A DNA stretch of 64,000 nt, taken from G965220825 sp965220825. GTDB taxonomy: Bacteria; Pseudomonadota; Alphaproteobacteria; UBA828. The notes beneath the pieces are model-generated. The model was not told the origin of the DNA. It ran no database searches and saw only the letters and a program-made list of their open reading frames with translations. The stretch covers positions 744,001 to 808,000 of the forward strand of contig OZ244839.1 of NCBI GenBank assembly GCA_965220825.1, written 5' to 3'. Shown piece after piece: positions 1-8,569 of this stretch. Positions within the stretch are counted from its first letter, which is position 1, and each line of letters begins with the position of its first letter. Both the position numbers and the translations under genes were made by a program.

Positions 1-695
1 CTCTCTTCTTCGACGAGATCGCGGATATGCCGCTCGAGACACAGGGCAAGATCGTGCGCGTGCTCCAGGCGCGGACCTTCGAGCGGGAAGGCGGCACGCA
101 GCCCATCGAGGTGGATGTCCGCGTGGTAGCCGCCACCACGCGCGATATCCCGGCCGAAATCGAAGCCGGCCGCTTCCGGGAAGACCTGTTCTACCGACTC
201 AATGTCGTGCCGATCCGCGTGCCGGCGCTCGCCGAGCGGCGGGGGGACGTGGCCGAACTCGCTCGCTATTTCCTTGCTCAGGCGTCGGAGAGCGCGGGGC
301 TCGCGCCCCGGACCATCGCCGACGATGCGATGGCGCTGCTGCAGTCCTTCGATTGGCCGGGCAATGTGCGTCAGCTTCGCAACATGGTGGAATGGCTCCT
401 GATCATGGCGCCGCCACCCGCCGATACGCCGATACGGGCGGACATGCTGCCGACGGAACTCGGCCTGATGACGAACGGCACGGCATCGAACCTCAGTTCG
501 GTCGATCTCATGACGCTGCCGCTGCGCGAAGCCCGCAAGCGCTTCGAGCGGGACTATCTGGGCGCTCAGATCGAGCGCTTCGACGGCAATATCTCGCGCG
601 CCGCGAGATTCATCGGCATGGACCGGTCCGCGCTGCATCGCAAGCTGCTGTCCCTCGACCTCATCGAGCGTGAGGGCGGCGGGCGTCGGATTTAG
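1..695 (+). CDS. ntrX: Sigma-54-dependent response regulator NtrX, C-terminal part (cut by window edge)
   Basis: Only the last ~231 codons are present, read in the frame starting at base 3. The visible part opens on the AAA+ Walker B stretch LFFDEIADM, continues through the sensor and arginine-finger region (FREDLFYRLN, then ERRGDV), and ends in a Fis-type helix-turn-helix (ISRAARFIGMDRSALHRKL). The receiver domain and the GAFTGA loop lie outside the window. The choice of NtrX over NtrC rests on the C-terminal helix-turn-helix and on the gene order ntrX-trkA-dat-hfq-hflX, familiar from alphaproteobacteria. The expected role is an enhancer-binding regulator, partner of the sensor kinase NtrY, acting in nitrogen and redox/envelope responses. 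The stop is 17 bases before trkA, so the two are probably co-transcribed. Confidence 0.9.
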   Translation, partial: LFFDEIADMPLETQGKIVRVLQARTFEREGGTQPIEVDVRVVAATTRDIPAEIEAGRFREDLFYRLNVVPIRVPALAERRGDVAELARYFLAQASESAGLAPRTIADDAMALLQSFDWPGNVRQLRNMVEWLLIMAPPPADTPIRADMLPTELGLMTNGTASNLSSVDLMTLPLREARKRFERDYLGAQIERFDGNISRAARFIGMDRSALHRKLLSLDLIEREGGGRRI

Positions 696-712
696 GCGGC
701 GGACGCGCGCCC

Positions 713-2089
713 GTGAACATCATCGTGTGCGGCGGGGGCCAAGTCGGGTCCAGCATTGCACGCCAGTTGGCGGGCGAGGCCAACGACGTGACCGTTATCG
801 ACAACGATCCCGAAATCGCTCAGAGACTGTCCGATACCTCCGACATGCGAGCTATCGTCGGCAACGCGTCGCTTCCGGACGTCCTGGAGGACGCCGGTGC
901 GAAAACCGCCGACATGATCGTTGCGGTGACCTATTCCGACGAGGTCAACATGGTGGCCTGCCAGGTCGCCCATTCCATCTTCAACGTGCCGGAGAAGATC
1001 GCCCGAGTCCGGCACCAGAGCTATCTCGATCCCGCCTGGGCGAACCTCTATAGCCGGGACCACATGCCCATAGACCTCATCATCTCGCCGGAGATCGAGG
1101 TCGCCCGGGCCATCGAGCGCAGGCTTCAGGTCCCCGGTTCCCTCGACATGCTGCCGTTCGGCGACGGACGGCTGCGGGTGATCGGCGTACGCTGCGAAGA
1201 AGGCTGCCCCATCGTCAATACGCCGCTCCGCCAACTGACCGAACTGTTCCCCGAACTCGCCATCACGGTGCTTGCCATCAGCCGGAACTCGCGCTTCATG
1301 GTGCCACGGGGCGACGAACAGATGCTGATCGGGGACGAGGTCTATTTCGTCTGCGATTCCGACCATGTGGAGCGCTCCATGGCGGTGTTCGGCCATGAAG
1401 AGCAGGAAGCCCGCAGCGTGGTGATCGTCGGCGGCGGCAATATCGGCTATTTCCTGACCCGAGAGCTCGAAGCCGAGCATCAGAGGCTCGAGATCAAGGT
1501 GGTGGAGGTGAATCGCCAGCGCGCCAACTATCTGGCGGAGCGTCTGGAACGGGCGACCGTCATCCACGGAGATGCGCTCGACGCCGAGATACGGACCGAG
1601 ATCAATGTCGGACTCGCCGAGGCGGTGATCGCGGTGTCCAACGACGACGAGGTAAACATCCTCGCGGCACTCCTCGCAAAACGCGCCGGCTGCCGGACGG
1701 CGATCTCGCTGGTCAACAATCCGAGCTACGTGCCGCTGATGGGCAGCCTCGGCGTCGACGTGGCGGTGAGCCCGCGGGAATCCACCGTTTCCACCATCCT
1801 GCAACGGATCCGGCGTGGCCGTATCCTGGCGGTGCACACCATTTGCAACGGGGCCGCGGAGATCGTCGAAGCGGAGGCGCTCGATACCTCGCCCGTCGTG
1901 GGGCGGCCGCTCAACGAAATCAAGCTGCCGAACGGCATCATCGTCGGTGCGATGCTGCGTGACGGGGAGGTCATCATGCCGCGTGCCGATACGGCGATCC
2001 AGGCGCGGGATCGGGTGGTCATGCTCTCCGCCGCGCCGGAAGTGAAAAAGGTGGAGAAGATGTTCGCCGTTCGGCTCGAATTCTTCTGA
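713..2089 (+). CDS. trkA: Trk potassium uptake system NAD-binding protein TrkA
   Basis: A 458-residue cytoplasmic regulator of the TrkH/TrkG potassium channel. It has two tandem RCK units, each a Rossmann NAD-binding half plus a C-terminal ligand-binding half. Nucleotide-binding loops are visible at residues 7-12 (GGGQVG) and about 240-245 (GGGNIG). Length matches the family (about 455-460). The start is a GTG; no strong Shine-Dalgarno sequence precedes it, which fits translation coupled to ntrX just upstream. Its place after ntrX is the usual alphaproteobacterial arrangement. No TrkH/TrkG membrane subunit lies in the window. Confidence 0.93.
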   Translation: MNIIVCGGGQVGSSIARQLAGEANDVTVIDNDPEIAQRLSDTSDMRAIVGNASLPDVLEDAGAKTADMIVAVTYSDEVNMVACQVAHSIFNVPEKIARVRHQSYLDPAWANLYSRDHMPIDLIISPEIEVARAIERRLQVPGSLDMLPFGDGRLRVIGVRCEEGCPIVNTPLRQLTELFPELAITVLAISRNSRFMVPRGDEQMLIGDEVYFVCDSDHVERSMAVFGHEEQEARSVVIVGGGNIGYFLTRELEAEHQRLEIKVVEVNRQRANYLAERLERATVIHGDALDAEIRTEINVGLAEAVIAVSNDDEVNILAALLAKRAGCRTAISLVNNPSYVPLMGSLGVDVAVSPRESTVSTILQRIRRGRILAVHTICNGAAEIVEAEALDTSPVVGRPLNEIKLPNGIIVGAMLRDGEVIMPRADTAIQARDRVVMLSAAPEVKKVEKMFAVRLEFF

Positions 2090-2104
2090 GCGGCGCGGTC
2101 CGTC

Positions 2105-2971
2105 ATGCCCCGCATAGCCTATGTGAACGGCCGCTACATGCGCCACGGCGATGCCCGGGTCCATGTGGAGGATCGCGGCTACCAGTTTTCCGACGGCGTG
2201 TACGAAGTGGCCGCGGTGTTCGGCGGCAGGGTCATCGACGAAGAACCCCATCTGGACCGGCTGGAACGCTCCCTCCACGAGATCGGCATGGATCTTCCGA
2301 TCCCGAGACCCGCGATCCGCCTGGTGACTCGCGAAGTGCTTCGCCGCAACCGCATCCGGGACGGAATGGTCTATTTGCAAGCGACTCGCGGTGCGGCCGC
2401 CAGGGATCACCCCTTTCCCGCAGCGGCCGAGCCCGCGCTCGTCCTTACCGCCCGGTCGCTGAAATGGCCCGAGAGCGCGAATGTCGACCAGGGCGTTTCC
2501 GTCATATCCATGCCCGACCAGCGTTGGGGCCGATGCGACGTGAAGTCGGTCTCGCTGCTCCCCAATGTGCTGGCCAAGCAAGCCGCGCGGGAGGCCGAGG
2601 CCTATGAGGCCTGGTTCGTGGACGCGGACGGCCGCGTGACCGAAGGCTCCTCCACCAATGCCTGGATCGTGGATGGGGAGGAACGGGTTGTAACGCGGGA
2701 TGTCCGCTCCAATATCCTTGGTGGCATCACGCGCCGGACGGTCATCGCACTCGCCCGGGAAGCCGGAATAGAGGTGGTGGAGCGGCCCTTTACCCTGGCC
2801 GAGGCCCAGGCCTCGCTGGAGGCTTTCCTGACGAGTACCACGGCGTTTGTGCGTGCTATCGTGCGGATCGACGGACGCGCGGTGGGCGACGGCACGCCCG
2901 GTACCGTGACCGGGCGGCTCAGGAGGTTGTATCTGGACTATTGCCTCGCGCCGCGCGGCGGTTGCCGCTGA
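2105..2971 (+). CDS. dat: D-amino-acid transaminase (PLP fold type IV)
   Basis: A 288-residue fold-type IV aminotransferase of the D-alanine transaminase / branched-chain transaminase family. It interconverts D-amino acids and 2-oxoacids and would supply D-glutamate or D-alanine. Visible features are the N-terminal NGRYM...VEDRGYQFSDGVYE block, a likely Schiff-base lysine in CDVKSV (about residue 146) and the cofactor-binding VTEGSSTN motif (about residue 180). The start is 15 bases after trkA and has only a weak ribosome site. The place between trkA and hfq favours D-amino-acid rather than branched-chain transaminase, but substrate cannot be settled from sequence. Confidence 0.85.
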   Translation: MPRIAYVNGRYMRHGDARVHVEDRGYQFSDGVYEVAAVFGGRVIDEEPHLDRLERSLHEIGMDLPIPRPAIRLVTREVLRRNRIRDGMVYLQATRGAAARDHPFPAAAEPALVLTARSLKWPESANVDQGVSVISMPDQRWGRCDVKSVSLLPNVLAKQAAREAEAYEAWFVDADGRVTEGSSTNAWIVDGEERVVTRDVRSNILGGITRRTVIALAREAGIEVVERPFTLAEAQASLEAFLTSTTAFVRAIVRIDGRAVGDGTPGTVTGRLRRLYLDYCLAPRGGCR

Positions 2972-3036
2972 ACGGATCCCCGCTCCATTTCAGCACTTGG
3001 AGCGGCCATGGATAAAACGAACAAAGGAACCAGTCG

Positions 3037-3309
3037 ATGCTTGGAGAAAAAAAGAAAAGTCTTCAGGATGTTTTCCTCAATCATGTGAGAAAAGGGAAAC
3101 TGCACGTTACGATTTTTCTCGTGAATGGGGTCAAACTCCAAGGCGTCATTACGTGGTTCGATAATTTTTGTGTTCTGTTGCGGCGGGACGATCATTCTCA
3201 GCTCGTCTACAAGCACGCGATCTCGACCGTCATGCCGGCCCAACCGGTTCAACTGTTCGACTCCGGCGAGAGGGAAGAAGAAGACGCCGAGAGAGAAGAC
3301 GAAGCCTGA
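3037..3309 (+). CDS. hfq: RNA chaperone Hfq
   Basis: A 90-residue Sm-like protein forming a hexameric ring that pairs small RNAs with mRNAs. The Sm1 and Sm2 motifs are complete: Q10-D11 for uridine binding on the proximal face, the core VTIFLVNGVKLQG...WFDNF, and Y58-K59-H60 before AIS. An acidic tail (residues 77-90) follows the core. The N-terminus is unusually lysine-rich (EKKKS). AAAGGA about eight bases upstream of the ATG is a good ribosome site. Three bases separate it from hflX, as in the classical hfq-hflX operon. Local base composition around the start is A-richer than its neighbours. Confidence 0.97.
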   Translation: MLGEKKKSLQDVFLNHVRKGKLHVTIFLVNGVKLQGVITWFDNFCVLLRRDDHSQLVYKHAISTVMPAQPVQLFDSGEREEEDAEREDEA

Positions 3310-3312
3310 CCG

Positions 3313-4683
3313 GTGACGACCCGGCGCGACTCCCGCTTCCCGAATTCCTGCCCGCGCGCCTGCGTACTGCGCCCAGTCCTGCGCACCGCCGCGCCGGGCC
3401 GGGCGGGCGGGCGCGCCAACGGGGCGGGGGGGCCGGTCGCGGCGGAGCCCGTGCGCGAGCCGGAGGATCGCCTCGCCGAAGCGGTTTGCCTCACTGAAGC
3501 GATCGGGCTCGAAGTCGCGTTCTCGCAGCTGGTGCGGCTGCCCCGGGCCCGGCCGAGCACGCTTTTCGGCTCCGGCTGGGTGGAAAAGATTGCGAGAATC
3601 GCGGCGGAAGAAAAGCTCGACGCGGTGGTCGTGGACGGTGCCCTGACGCCCGTTCAACAACGCAATCTGGAACGCGCCTGGTCCTGCAAAGTGATCGACC
3701 GCACCGCCGTCATCCTGGAGATATTCGCGCTGCGGGCGCAGACCAAGGAGGGGCGGCTCCAGGTCGAGCTCGCGGCGCATTCCTACCAGTGCAGCCGGCT
3801 GGTGCGCTCCTGGACCCACCTTGAGCGCCAGCGCGGCGGCCTCGGGTTCGTTGGGGGACCGGGCGAAACGCAGATCGAGGCGGACCGCCGCGCACTTCGT
3901 CAACGGATGGGCCGGCTGCGGCGGGCGCTGGAAGGCGTGAAGCGTACCAGGGGCCTCCACCGGGCGGCGCGCCGGAAGGTGCCGTACCCGGTTATCGCTC
4001 TCGTGGGTTACACCAACGCGGGCAAGTCCACTCTGTTCAACCGTCTGACCGGGGCGGATGTGGCGGCCCGCGACCAGCTTTTCGCGACGCTCGACCCCAC
4101 CATACGGGGCGCCATATTACCCTCGGGGCATAAGGTCGTTTTCTCGGATACGGTGGGGTTCATTTCGGATCTGCCGCATGATCTGGTGGCGGCGTTTCGC
4201 GCGACACTCGAGGAAGTCGCGGCGGCCGACCTTATCGTGCATGTAAGGGACTGCGCCGATGCCGACAAAGCCGGGCAGCGGGCGGATGTGCTGCGCGTCC
4301 TGGTGGAGCTCGGCCTCGAGGATCGCCTCGAGAGCGATGTCGTCGAAGTTCTCAACAAGCGCGACCTCTTGGAACCCGGGCGGGCGACCGATCTCGCGAA
4401 CGGCGGCGGCAACGACGACTCCCAAGTCTTCATCTCGGCACTGACAGGTGAGGGAATCGACGATCTTCTGGACCTTATCGACAAGCGGCTCGGCAAGGCC
4501 CGGCGGATTGTCGAAGTCGGCGTGCCCCATGAGGACGGCGCAACGCTGGCCTGGCTCTACCGCCACGGCGAGATCATGGAGCGGACCGACGACGCGGAAC
4601 GGGCATGGTTGAAGATGGGCCTTGCGCCGGCGGATGCGGGGCGCGTCGGCCGACGCCCGGGTATTGTCGTCTCCGCCGGTTGA
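3313..4683 (+). CDS. hflX: Ribosome-associated GTPase HflX
   Basis: A 456-residue GTPase that splits or rescues stalled 70S ribosomes. The N-terminal HflX domain carries the glycine-rich QRGGLGFVGGPGETQIE segment (about residues 176-192). The G domain has G1 at about 231-245 (GYTNAGKSTLF), the DTVGF switch II motif, and NKRD as G4. Translation begins at a GTG three bases after the hfq stop. The first ~40 residues are rich in Arg, Pro and Gly and look poorly conserved, so a later start is possible but no better site is seen. The stop codon lies inside the -35 element of the groES promoter. Confidence 0.95.
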   Translation: MTTRRDSRFPNSCPRACVLRPVLRTAAPGRAGGRANGAGGPVAAEPVREPEDRLAEAVCLTEAIGLEVAFSQLVRLPRARPSTLFGSGWVEKIARIAAEEKLDAVVVDGALTPVQQRNLERAWSCKVIDRTAVILEIFALRAQTKEGRLQVELAAHSYQCSRLVRSWTHLERQRGGLGFVGGPGETQIEADRRALRQRMGRLRRALEGVKRTRGLHRAARRKVPYPVIALVGYTNAGKSTLFNRLTGADVAARDQLFATLDPTIRGAILPSGHKVVFSDTVGFISDLPHDLVAAFRATLEEVAAADLIVHVRDCADADKAGQRADVLRVLVELGLEDRLESDVVEVLNKRDLLEPGRATDLANGGGNDDSQVFISALTGEGIDDLLDLIDKRLGKARRIVEVGVPHEDGATLAWLYRHGEIMERTDDAERAWLKMGLAPADAGRVGRRPGIVVSAG

Positions 4684-4709
4684 CAGTTCAGAAAGAGCTT
4701 CCCTATAAC
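4680..4709 (+). promoter_or_regulatory. Strong promoter for groES-groEL, overlapping the hflX stop
   Basis: TTGACA at 4680-4685, an 18-base spacer, then TATAAC at 4704-4709. This is close to the housekeeping consensus, and the context also resembles alphaproteobacterial heat-shock promoters (CTTGAC / CCTATA type). It predicts a leader of about 90 bases before groES. No CIRCE inverted repeat (TTAGCACTC...GAGTGCTAA) is present, so HrcA control is not supported. Confidence 0.65.
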
Positions 4710-4804
4710 CGGCGCGCCTTCCGGGAGCCCCGCGGCCCCCGGCAAGATGCATGAGAGCCTGCGACAAGTCTTCGGTTGCACTTCGGACCATCGGGAGAGG
4801 CGGC

Positions 4805-5092
4805 ATGAACATCAGGCCTTTGCACGACCGCGTGCTGGTGCGGCGGATCGAGCAGGATCAAAAAACGGCGGGTGGCATCATCATCCCGGATACGGCCCAG
4901 GAGAAGCCGCAAGAGGGCGAGGTCATTGCCGCGGGCCCGGGCGGGCGGGATGACGACGGCAATCTAACCCCCATGGACGTGAAAGCGGGGGACCGCATCC
5001 TCTTCGGCAAATGGTCGGGTACCGAAGTGACGGTCGACGGCGAGGAGCTGTTGATCATGAAGGAATCCGACATCATGGGCGTGATCGAATAA
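4805..5092 (+). CDS. groES: Co-chaperonin GroES
   Basis: A 95-residue co-chaperonin that caps the GroEL ring as a heptamer. The start at MNIRPLHDRVLV is fixed by family length and by GGGAGAGG just upstream; an in-frame ATG at 4751 would add 18 unrelated residues. The mobile loop region (about residues 17-36, TAGGIIIPDTAQEKPQEG) and the C-terminal MKESDIMGVIE are typical. groEL follows after 45 bases and the pair shares the promoter at 4680-4709. Confidence 0.95.
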   Translation: MNIRPLHDRVLVRRIEQDQKTAGGIIIPDTAQEKPQEGEVIAAGPGGRDDDGNLTPMDVKAGDRILFGKWSGTEVTVDGEELLIMKESDIMGVIE

Positions 5093-5137
5093 ACCTGCGA
5101 CGCGCGGCAAACAGCAATCCATCGGGAGCAAGCGGCC

Positions 5138-6829
5138 ATGGCCGGCAAGAAAATTCTTCATGCGGAGGAGAACCGCACGGGCCTCCTCAACGGCGTCGAC
5201 ATTTTGGCGGATACCGTCTCCGTCACCCTGGGACCCAAGGGGCGGACCGTCGTCTATCAGACCGCCGGCGGGGATGGACGGGTCACCAAGGACGGTATCA
5301 CCGTCGCCAAGGAGCTCGAGCTCGAGGACAAGTTCGAGGACATGGGCGTGCGGCTGGTGCGAGAGGCGGCGAACCGCACGGAGAAGACTGCCGGCGACGG
5401 GACCACCACCACGACGGTGCTTGCGCGGGCGATCGTGCGAGAAGGCGCGAAGGCGGTTGCTGCGGGCATGAACCCCATGGATCTTCGCCGCGGCGTGGAC
5501 CTTGCCGTTTCCACCGTGGTGAAGGATATCGAGAGGCAGGCCAAACGGGTCAAGACGCGCGAGGAGATCGAACAGGTCGCGACAGTCGCCGCCAACAACG
5601 ACCCGGATGTGGGCCGGATGATCTCGCGCGCGATGGAGGAAGTCGGCCAGCGGGGCGTCATCACCATCGAAGAGGCCACCGGCATCGAAACCGAGCTCGA
5701 TGTCGTCGAGGGCATGAATTTCGACAAGGGCTACATCTCGCCCTATTTCGTCACCAACGCCGAGCGCATGACGGTGGAGCTGGATAACCCCTGCATCCTG
5801 CTTCACCAGGAAAAGCTCAGCAGCATGCAGGGGCTTCTGCCGGTGATGGAACAGGTCGCCAAGTCCGGCCGGCCGCTGCTGGTGATTGCCGAGGACGTGG
5901 ACGGCGAGGCGCTGGCGACACTCGTGGTCAACCGGCTGCGGGGCTCCATCCCCATCGCCGCCGCCAAGGCGCCCGCCTTCGGCGACCGGCGCAAGGCGAT
6001 GCTCGAGGATATCGCGATCCTGACCGGCGGTACGGTCGTCAATAGCGAAGTCGGCATAAAGCTCGAGACCATGGACCTCACGATGCTGGGGGAAGCCAAA
6101 CGGGTCGAGATGAGCAAGGACGAGACGGTGATCGTGGGCGGGCGCGGCACCAAGAAGGCCCTTGCCGAGCGCTGCGACCAGCTTCGCATGCAGATCGAAA
6201 CCACGGATTCCGAATATGACCAGGAGCGTTTCGAGGAGCGGCTCGCCAAGCTTGTCGGCGGGGTGGCGATCCTGCGCGTGGGTGGCGATACCGAAATCGA
6301 GGTGAAGGAAAAGAAAGAACTCGTGGACGACGCAATGCGCGCGACCCGCGCGGCGGTGGAGGAGGGGGTCGTCGCCGGCGGCGGCGTGGCGCTGCTCCGC
6401 GCTTCCCGCAAGCTCCGCAATCTCACGGGCGCCAATGCGGACCAGGATCGAGGCATCGCCATCGTGCGTGCTGCCGTCCGTGCGCCGGCACGCTGTATCG
6501 CGAGCAACGCGGGTGCCGACGGCTCTTTGGTGGTCGGCACCTTGCTGGACGGGCGCGACAAGGGCACGCAAGGCTACGACGCCCAGGCCGGCCGCTACCG
6601 AGACATGGTCGAGGCGGGCATTCTGGATCCGGCCAAGGTCGTCCGGAGTGCGCTGCAGGATGCCGCGTCCATCGCAGGCCTTCTGATCGCGACGGAAGTC
6701 GGTATCGCCGAGATCCCCGAGGACAAGCCTCTCCCGCCCATGCCCCCCGGCGGTGACATGGGCATGGGTGGAATGGGCGGCATGGGTGGAATGGGTGGCA
6801 TGGGCGGTATGGGAGGCATGGGCTTTTAG
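5138..6829 (+). CDS. groEL: Chaperonin GroEL, divergent paralogue type
   Basis: A 563-residue group I chaperonin. ATP-site elements are present: LGPKGR near the N-terminus, GDGTTT (about residues 86-91), and the GGG of EEGVVAGGG with the catalytic Asp in VDDAMRATR. The sequence departs from ordinary alphaproteobacterial GroEL at many usually fixed places. Examples are the N-terminus (MAGKKILHAEENRTG), VVYQTAGGDGR before TKDGITVAK, PCILLHQEKLSSMQG in the apical domain, and DGSLVVGTLLDGRDKGTQG near the C-terminus. The Met/Gly tail is long. Position between hflX and mazG and this divergence suggest a second, specialised copy, but I cannot see the rest of the genome. Confidence 0.93.
   Translation: MAGKKILHAEENRTGLLNGVDILADTVSVTLGPKGRTVVYQTAGGDGRVTKDGITVAKELELEDKFEDMGVRLVREAANRTEKTAGDGTTTTTVLARAIVREGAKAVAAGMNPMDLRRGVDLAVSTVVKDIERQAKRVKTREEIEQVATVAANNDPDVGRMISRAMEEVGQRGVITIEEATGIETELDVVEGMNFDKGYISPYFVTNAERMTVELDNPCILLHQEKLSSMQGLLPVMEQVAKSGRPLLVIAEDVDGEALATLVVNRLRGSIPIAAAKAPAFGDRRKAMLEDIAILTGGTVVNSEVGIKLETMDLTMLGEAKRVEMSKDETVIVGGRGTKKALAERCDQLRMQIETTDSEYDQERFEERLAKLVGGVAILRVGGDTEIEVKEKKELVDDAMRATRAAVEEGVVAGGGVALLRASRKLRNLTGANADQDRGIAIVRAAVRAPARCIASNAGADGSLVVGTLLDGRDKGTQGYDAQAGRYRDMVEAGILDPAKVVRSALQDAASIAGLLIATEVGIAEIPEDKPLPPMPPGGDMGMGGMGGMGGMGGMGGMGGMGF
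6758..6823 (+). repeat. Gly-Gly-Met tandem repeat encoding the GroEL tail
   Basis: About seven nine-base units (ATG GGN GGN with wobble changes) encode the flexible Met/Gly-rich tail that projects into the chaperonin cavity. The third-base differences between units show the array is not a fresh slippage product. Confidence 0.9.
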
Positions 6830-6868
6830 ACGCCCATTCCTTTTCCCGAGCGGGCTTGACCGTCCCTT

Positions 6869-7699
6869 CTATTCCTTGTCGCGCTCCGTCCGCTTCGCTT
6901 CCTCCCACAGACGATCCATGGCCTCCAGGGAGGTGTTCTCCAGAGTGCCGCCGGAAGCCGAAACCCTGGCTTCGATTTTACGGAAACGGCGCTCGAACTT
7001 CCGGTTGGCTTCGCGTAAGGCGGTTTCGGCGTCCACGCCCATATGGCGGGCGAGGTTGACGCAGGCGAACAAGAGGTCGCCGACTTCCTCCGCCACGTCT
7101 CCGGGCTCCGCGGCCGCCCGCAATTCTTCGATTTCCTCGTTCAGCTTGTCGAACACGGGCGCATCGGACGGCCAGTCGAAGCCTATGCGTGCGGCGCGCT
7201 TCTGAAGTTTCTGTGCGCGGAGCAGGGCGGGGAAGCTGAGGGCCACCCCGTCCAATATGCTTGCCTTGCGCCCTTGGGCCGCAGCTTTCTCGGCACGTTC
7301 GGCGGCCTTTCGGTCTTCCCAGGCGCGCTCGCGTGCCGATTCCGCCCGGGAACCGGCGGTGGCATCGGGGCCGAAGACATGGGGGTGGCGGCGAACCATC
7401 TTCTCCGCGATCTCGTGCGCCACGACGTCGAAATCGAAGCCGCCTTCCTCTTGTGCCATCTGCGCATAAAAAACCACCTGGAAGAGAAGGTCCCCCAGCT
7501 CGTCGCGCAAGGCCTGCCGGTCGTTCTGCCGGATCGCTTCGGCAACCTCGTAGGCTTCCTCGATGGTGTAGGCCGCAATGGTCTCGAAGGATTGCGCCCG
7601 GTCCCACGGACAGCCGCTCTCCGGGTCGCGCAACCGTGCCATGACCTCGAGCAAACGCTCGATACCTGCCTGCTTGCGTGCTCGGGGCGCACCCGTCAT
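6869..7699 (-). CDS. mazG: Nucleoside triphosphate pyrophosphohydrolase MazG
   Basis: A 276-residue all-alpha NTP pyrophosphatase that converts NTPs/dNTPs to monophosphates and removes non-canonical nucleotides. It carries the family's two MazG units. The first has metal ligands in EEAYE (47-51) and ELGD (67-70); the second has LNEEIEEL and EVGDLL. The start is chosen at 7699 (MTGAPRAR): GGAGG lies five bases before this ATG, and the upstream ATG at 7711 itself contains that ribosome site. It closes the long minus-strand run and converges with groEL, with 39 bases between the stops. Confidence 0.93.
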   Translation of the reverse strand: MTGAPRARKQAGIERLLEVMARLRDPESGCPWDRAQSFETIAAYTIEEAYEVAEAIRQNDRQALRDELGDLLFQVVFYAQMAQEEGGFDFDVVAHEIAEKMVRRHPHVFGPDATAGSRAESARERAWEDRKAAERAEKAAAQGRKASILDGVALSFPALLRAQKLQKRAARIGFDWPSDAPVFDKLNEEIEELRAAAEPGDVAEEVGDLLFACVNLARHMGVDAETALREANRKFERRFRKIEARVSASGGTLENTSLEAMDRLWEEAKRTERDKE

Positions 7700-7749
7700 G
7701 ACATCCTCCATTCGGAAGGGGCAGCCCGGCGTTCGCGTTTCGAAATTCG

Positions 7750-7765
7750 CATAATATACATTATG
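7750..7765. repeat. AT-rich inverted repeat upstream of mazG
   Basis: CATAAT-N4-ATTATG, a perfect 6+6 inverted repeat inside a ~35-base AT-rich island (7740-7775) in otherwise very G+C-rich DNA. It lies 51 bases upstream of the mazG start, between the MBL gene stop and mazG. It may be a -10 region and/or operator for mazG; I do not see a convincing -35. Confidence 0.4.
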
Positions 7766-7771
7766 GTAAAT

Positions 7772-8557
7772 TTAAGCAGGCTCGCGTAACGCATCCATGT
7801 CCACGACCAGGCCGTCATAACCCGGCACGACGCCTGCGGGCAGCGCGGCGCGCAGCGTTTCGTAATCGAACTGATGCGACATGTGCGTGAGCACGGCGAG
7901 TTGCGGCTTCACCCGTTCGATCCATTGCAAGGTGAGATCCAGATGGGCGTGAGTCGGGTGCTTCCGGTAGCCGAGACAGTCCACCACCCACAGGCGGACG
8001 CCTGCGATAATGTCGAAGGCTTCGTCCGAGAGGTCGTTCACGTCGGTCGAGTATGCCATGGCGCCGAGGCGGTACCCCGTGGTCTCGCTCCGACCGTGGC
8101 GTTGCGGAAAAGGAACGACCGGAATGCCGTAGCAAGAGAACGGTCCGTTCACCGGAACCGGTCGCAGGCTCGGCCGCGCCCACCAACCGTTCGCGGGTGG
8201 CGGCTCGAATGCGTAGCCGAACCGCGTGCGAATTGCGTCCAGCGTGGCGTCGGTTCCGTAAACGTCGAGACTGCGCCCGAGATGGTGGTTGATCGATCGC
8301 AGATCGTCGATCCCGTGCACATGGTCCGCGTGAGCATGGGTAAACAGAACCGCATCGATATGCGCAATTTGCGCATCCACCAGCTGGCCATGAAGGTCGG
8401 GCGGCGTATCGATAAGGACCCGTGCCTGCTCATCCTCCACGACAAGCGCGACACGGCGGCGGCGGTTCCGAGGATCTCCGGAGGTGCAGACGGCGCAGTC
8501 GCATCCAATCAGGGGAACGCCACTCGACGTACCGCACCCGAGCATGATTATTTTCAT
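7772..8557 (-). CDS. MBL-fold metal-dependent hydrolase, PhnP-like
   Basis: A 261-residue metallo-beta-lactamase-fold protein. Dinuclear metal site ligands are visible in THAHADH (H74, H76, D78, H79) and further His in LTHMSHQ near the C-terminus. A Cys cluster near the N-terminus (C19-C21-C24, with GCGTSSGVP before it) is typical of the PhnP / phosphodiesterase-like branch and probably binds structural zinc. It starts 12 bases after the tatD stop, a pairing common in alphaproteobacteria. The substrate is unknown; a cyclic phosphodiesterase activity is a family-based guess. Confidence 0.85.
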   Translation of the reverse strand: MKIIMLGCGTSSGVPLIGCDCAVCTSGDPRNRRRRVALVVEDEQARVLIDTPPDLHGQLVDAQIAHIDAVLFTHAHADHVHGIDDLRSINHHLGRSLDVYGTDATLDAIRTRFGYAFEPPPANGWWARPSLRPVPVNGPFSCYGIPVVPFPQRHGRSETTGYRLGAMAYSTDVNDLSDEAFDIIAGVRLWVVDCLGYRKHPTHAHLDLTLQWIERVKPQLAVLTHMSHQFDYETLRAALPAGVVPGYDGLVVDMDALREPA

Positions 8558-8569
8558 CGATCAGGCAGG

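Noticed and set aside
692..2581. A 629-codon open frame antisense to trkA and dat
   Set aside because: It mirrors the third-base G+C bias of the sense genes, has no family features and no ribosome site. Long antisense frames like this are expected in DNA of this composition.
4684..4804. Possible CIRCE operator upstream of groES
   Set aside because: Neither half of TTAGCACTC-N9-GAGTGCTAA is present.
4751..4804. Extended N-terminus for GroES from an upstream ATG
   Set aside because: The extra 18 residues match no GroES and the internal ATG has a strong GGGAGAGG ribosome site.
4964..6571. A 535-codon antisense frame through groEL
   Set aside because: Low-complexity His/Asp/Gly-rich product typical of an antisense shadow; the sense frame is an unmistakable GroEL.
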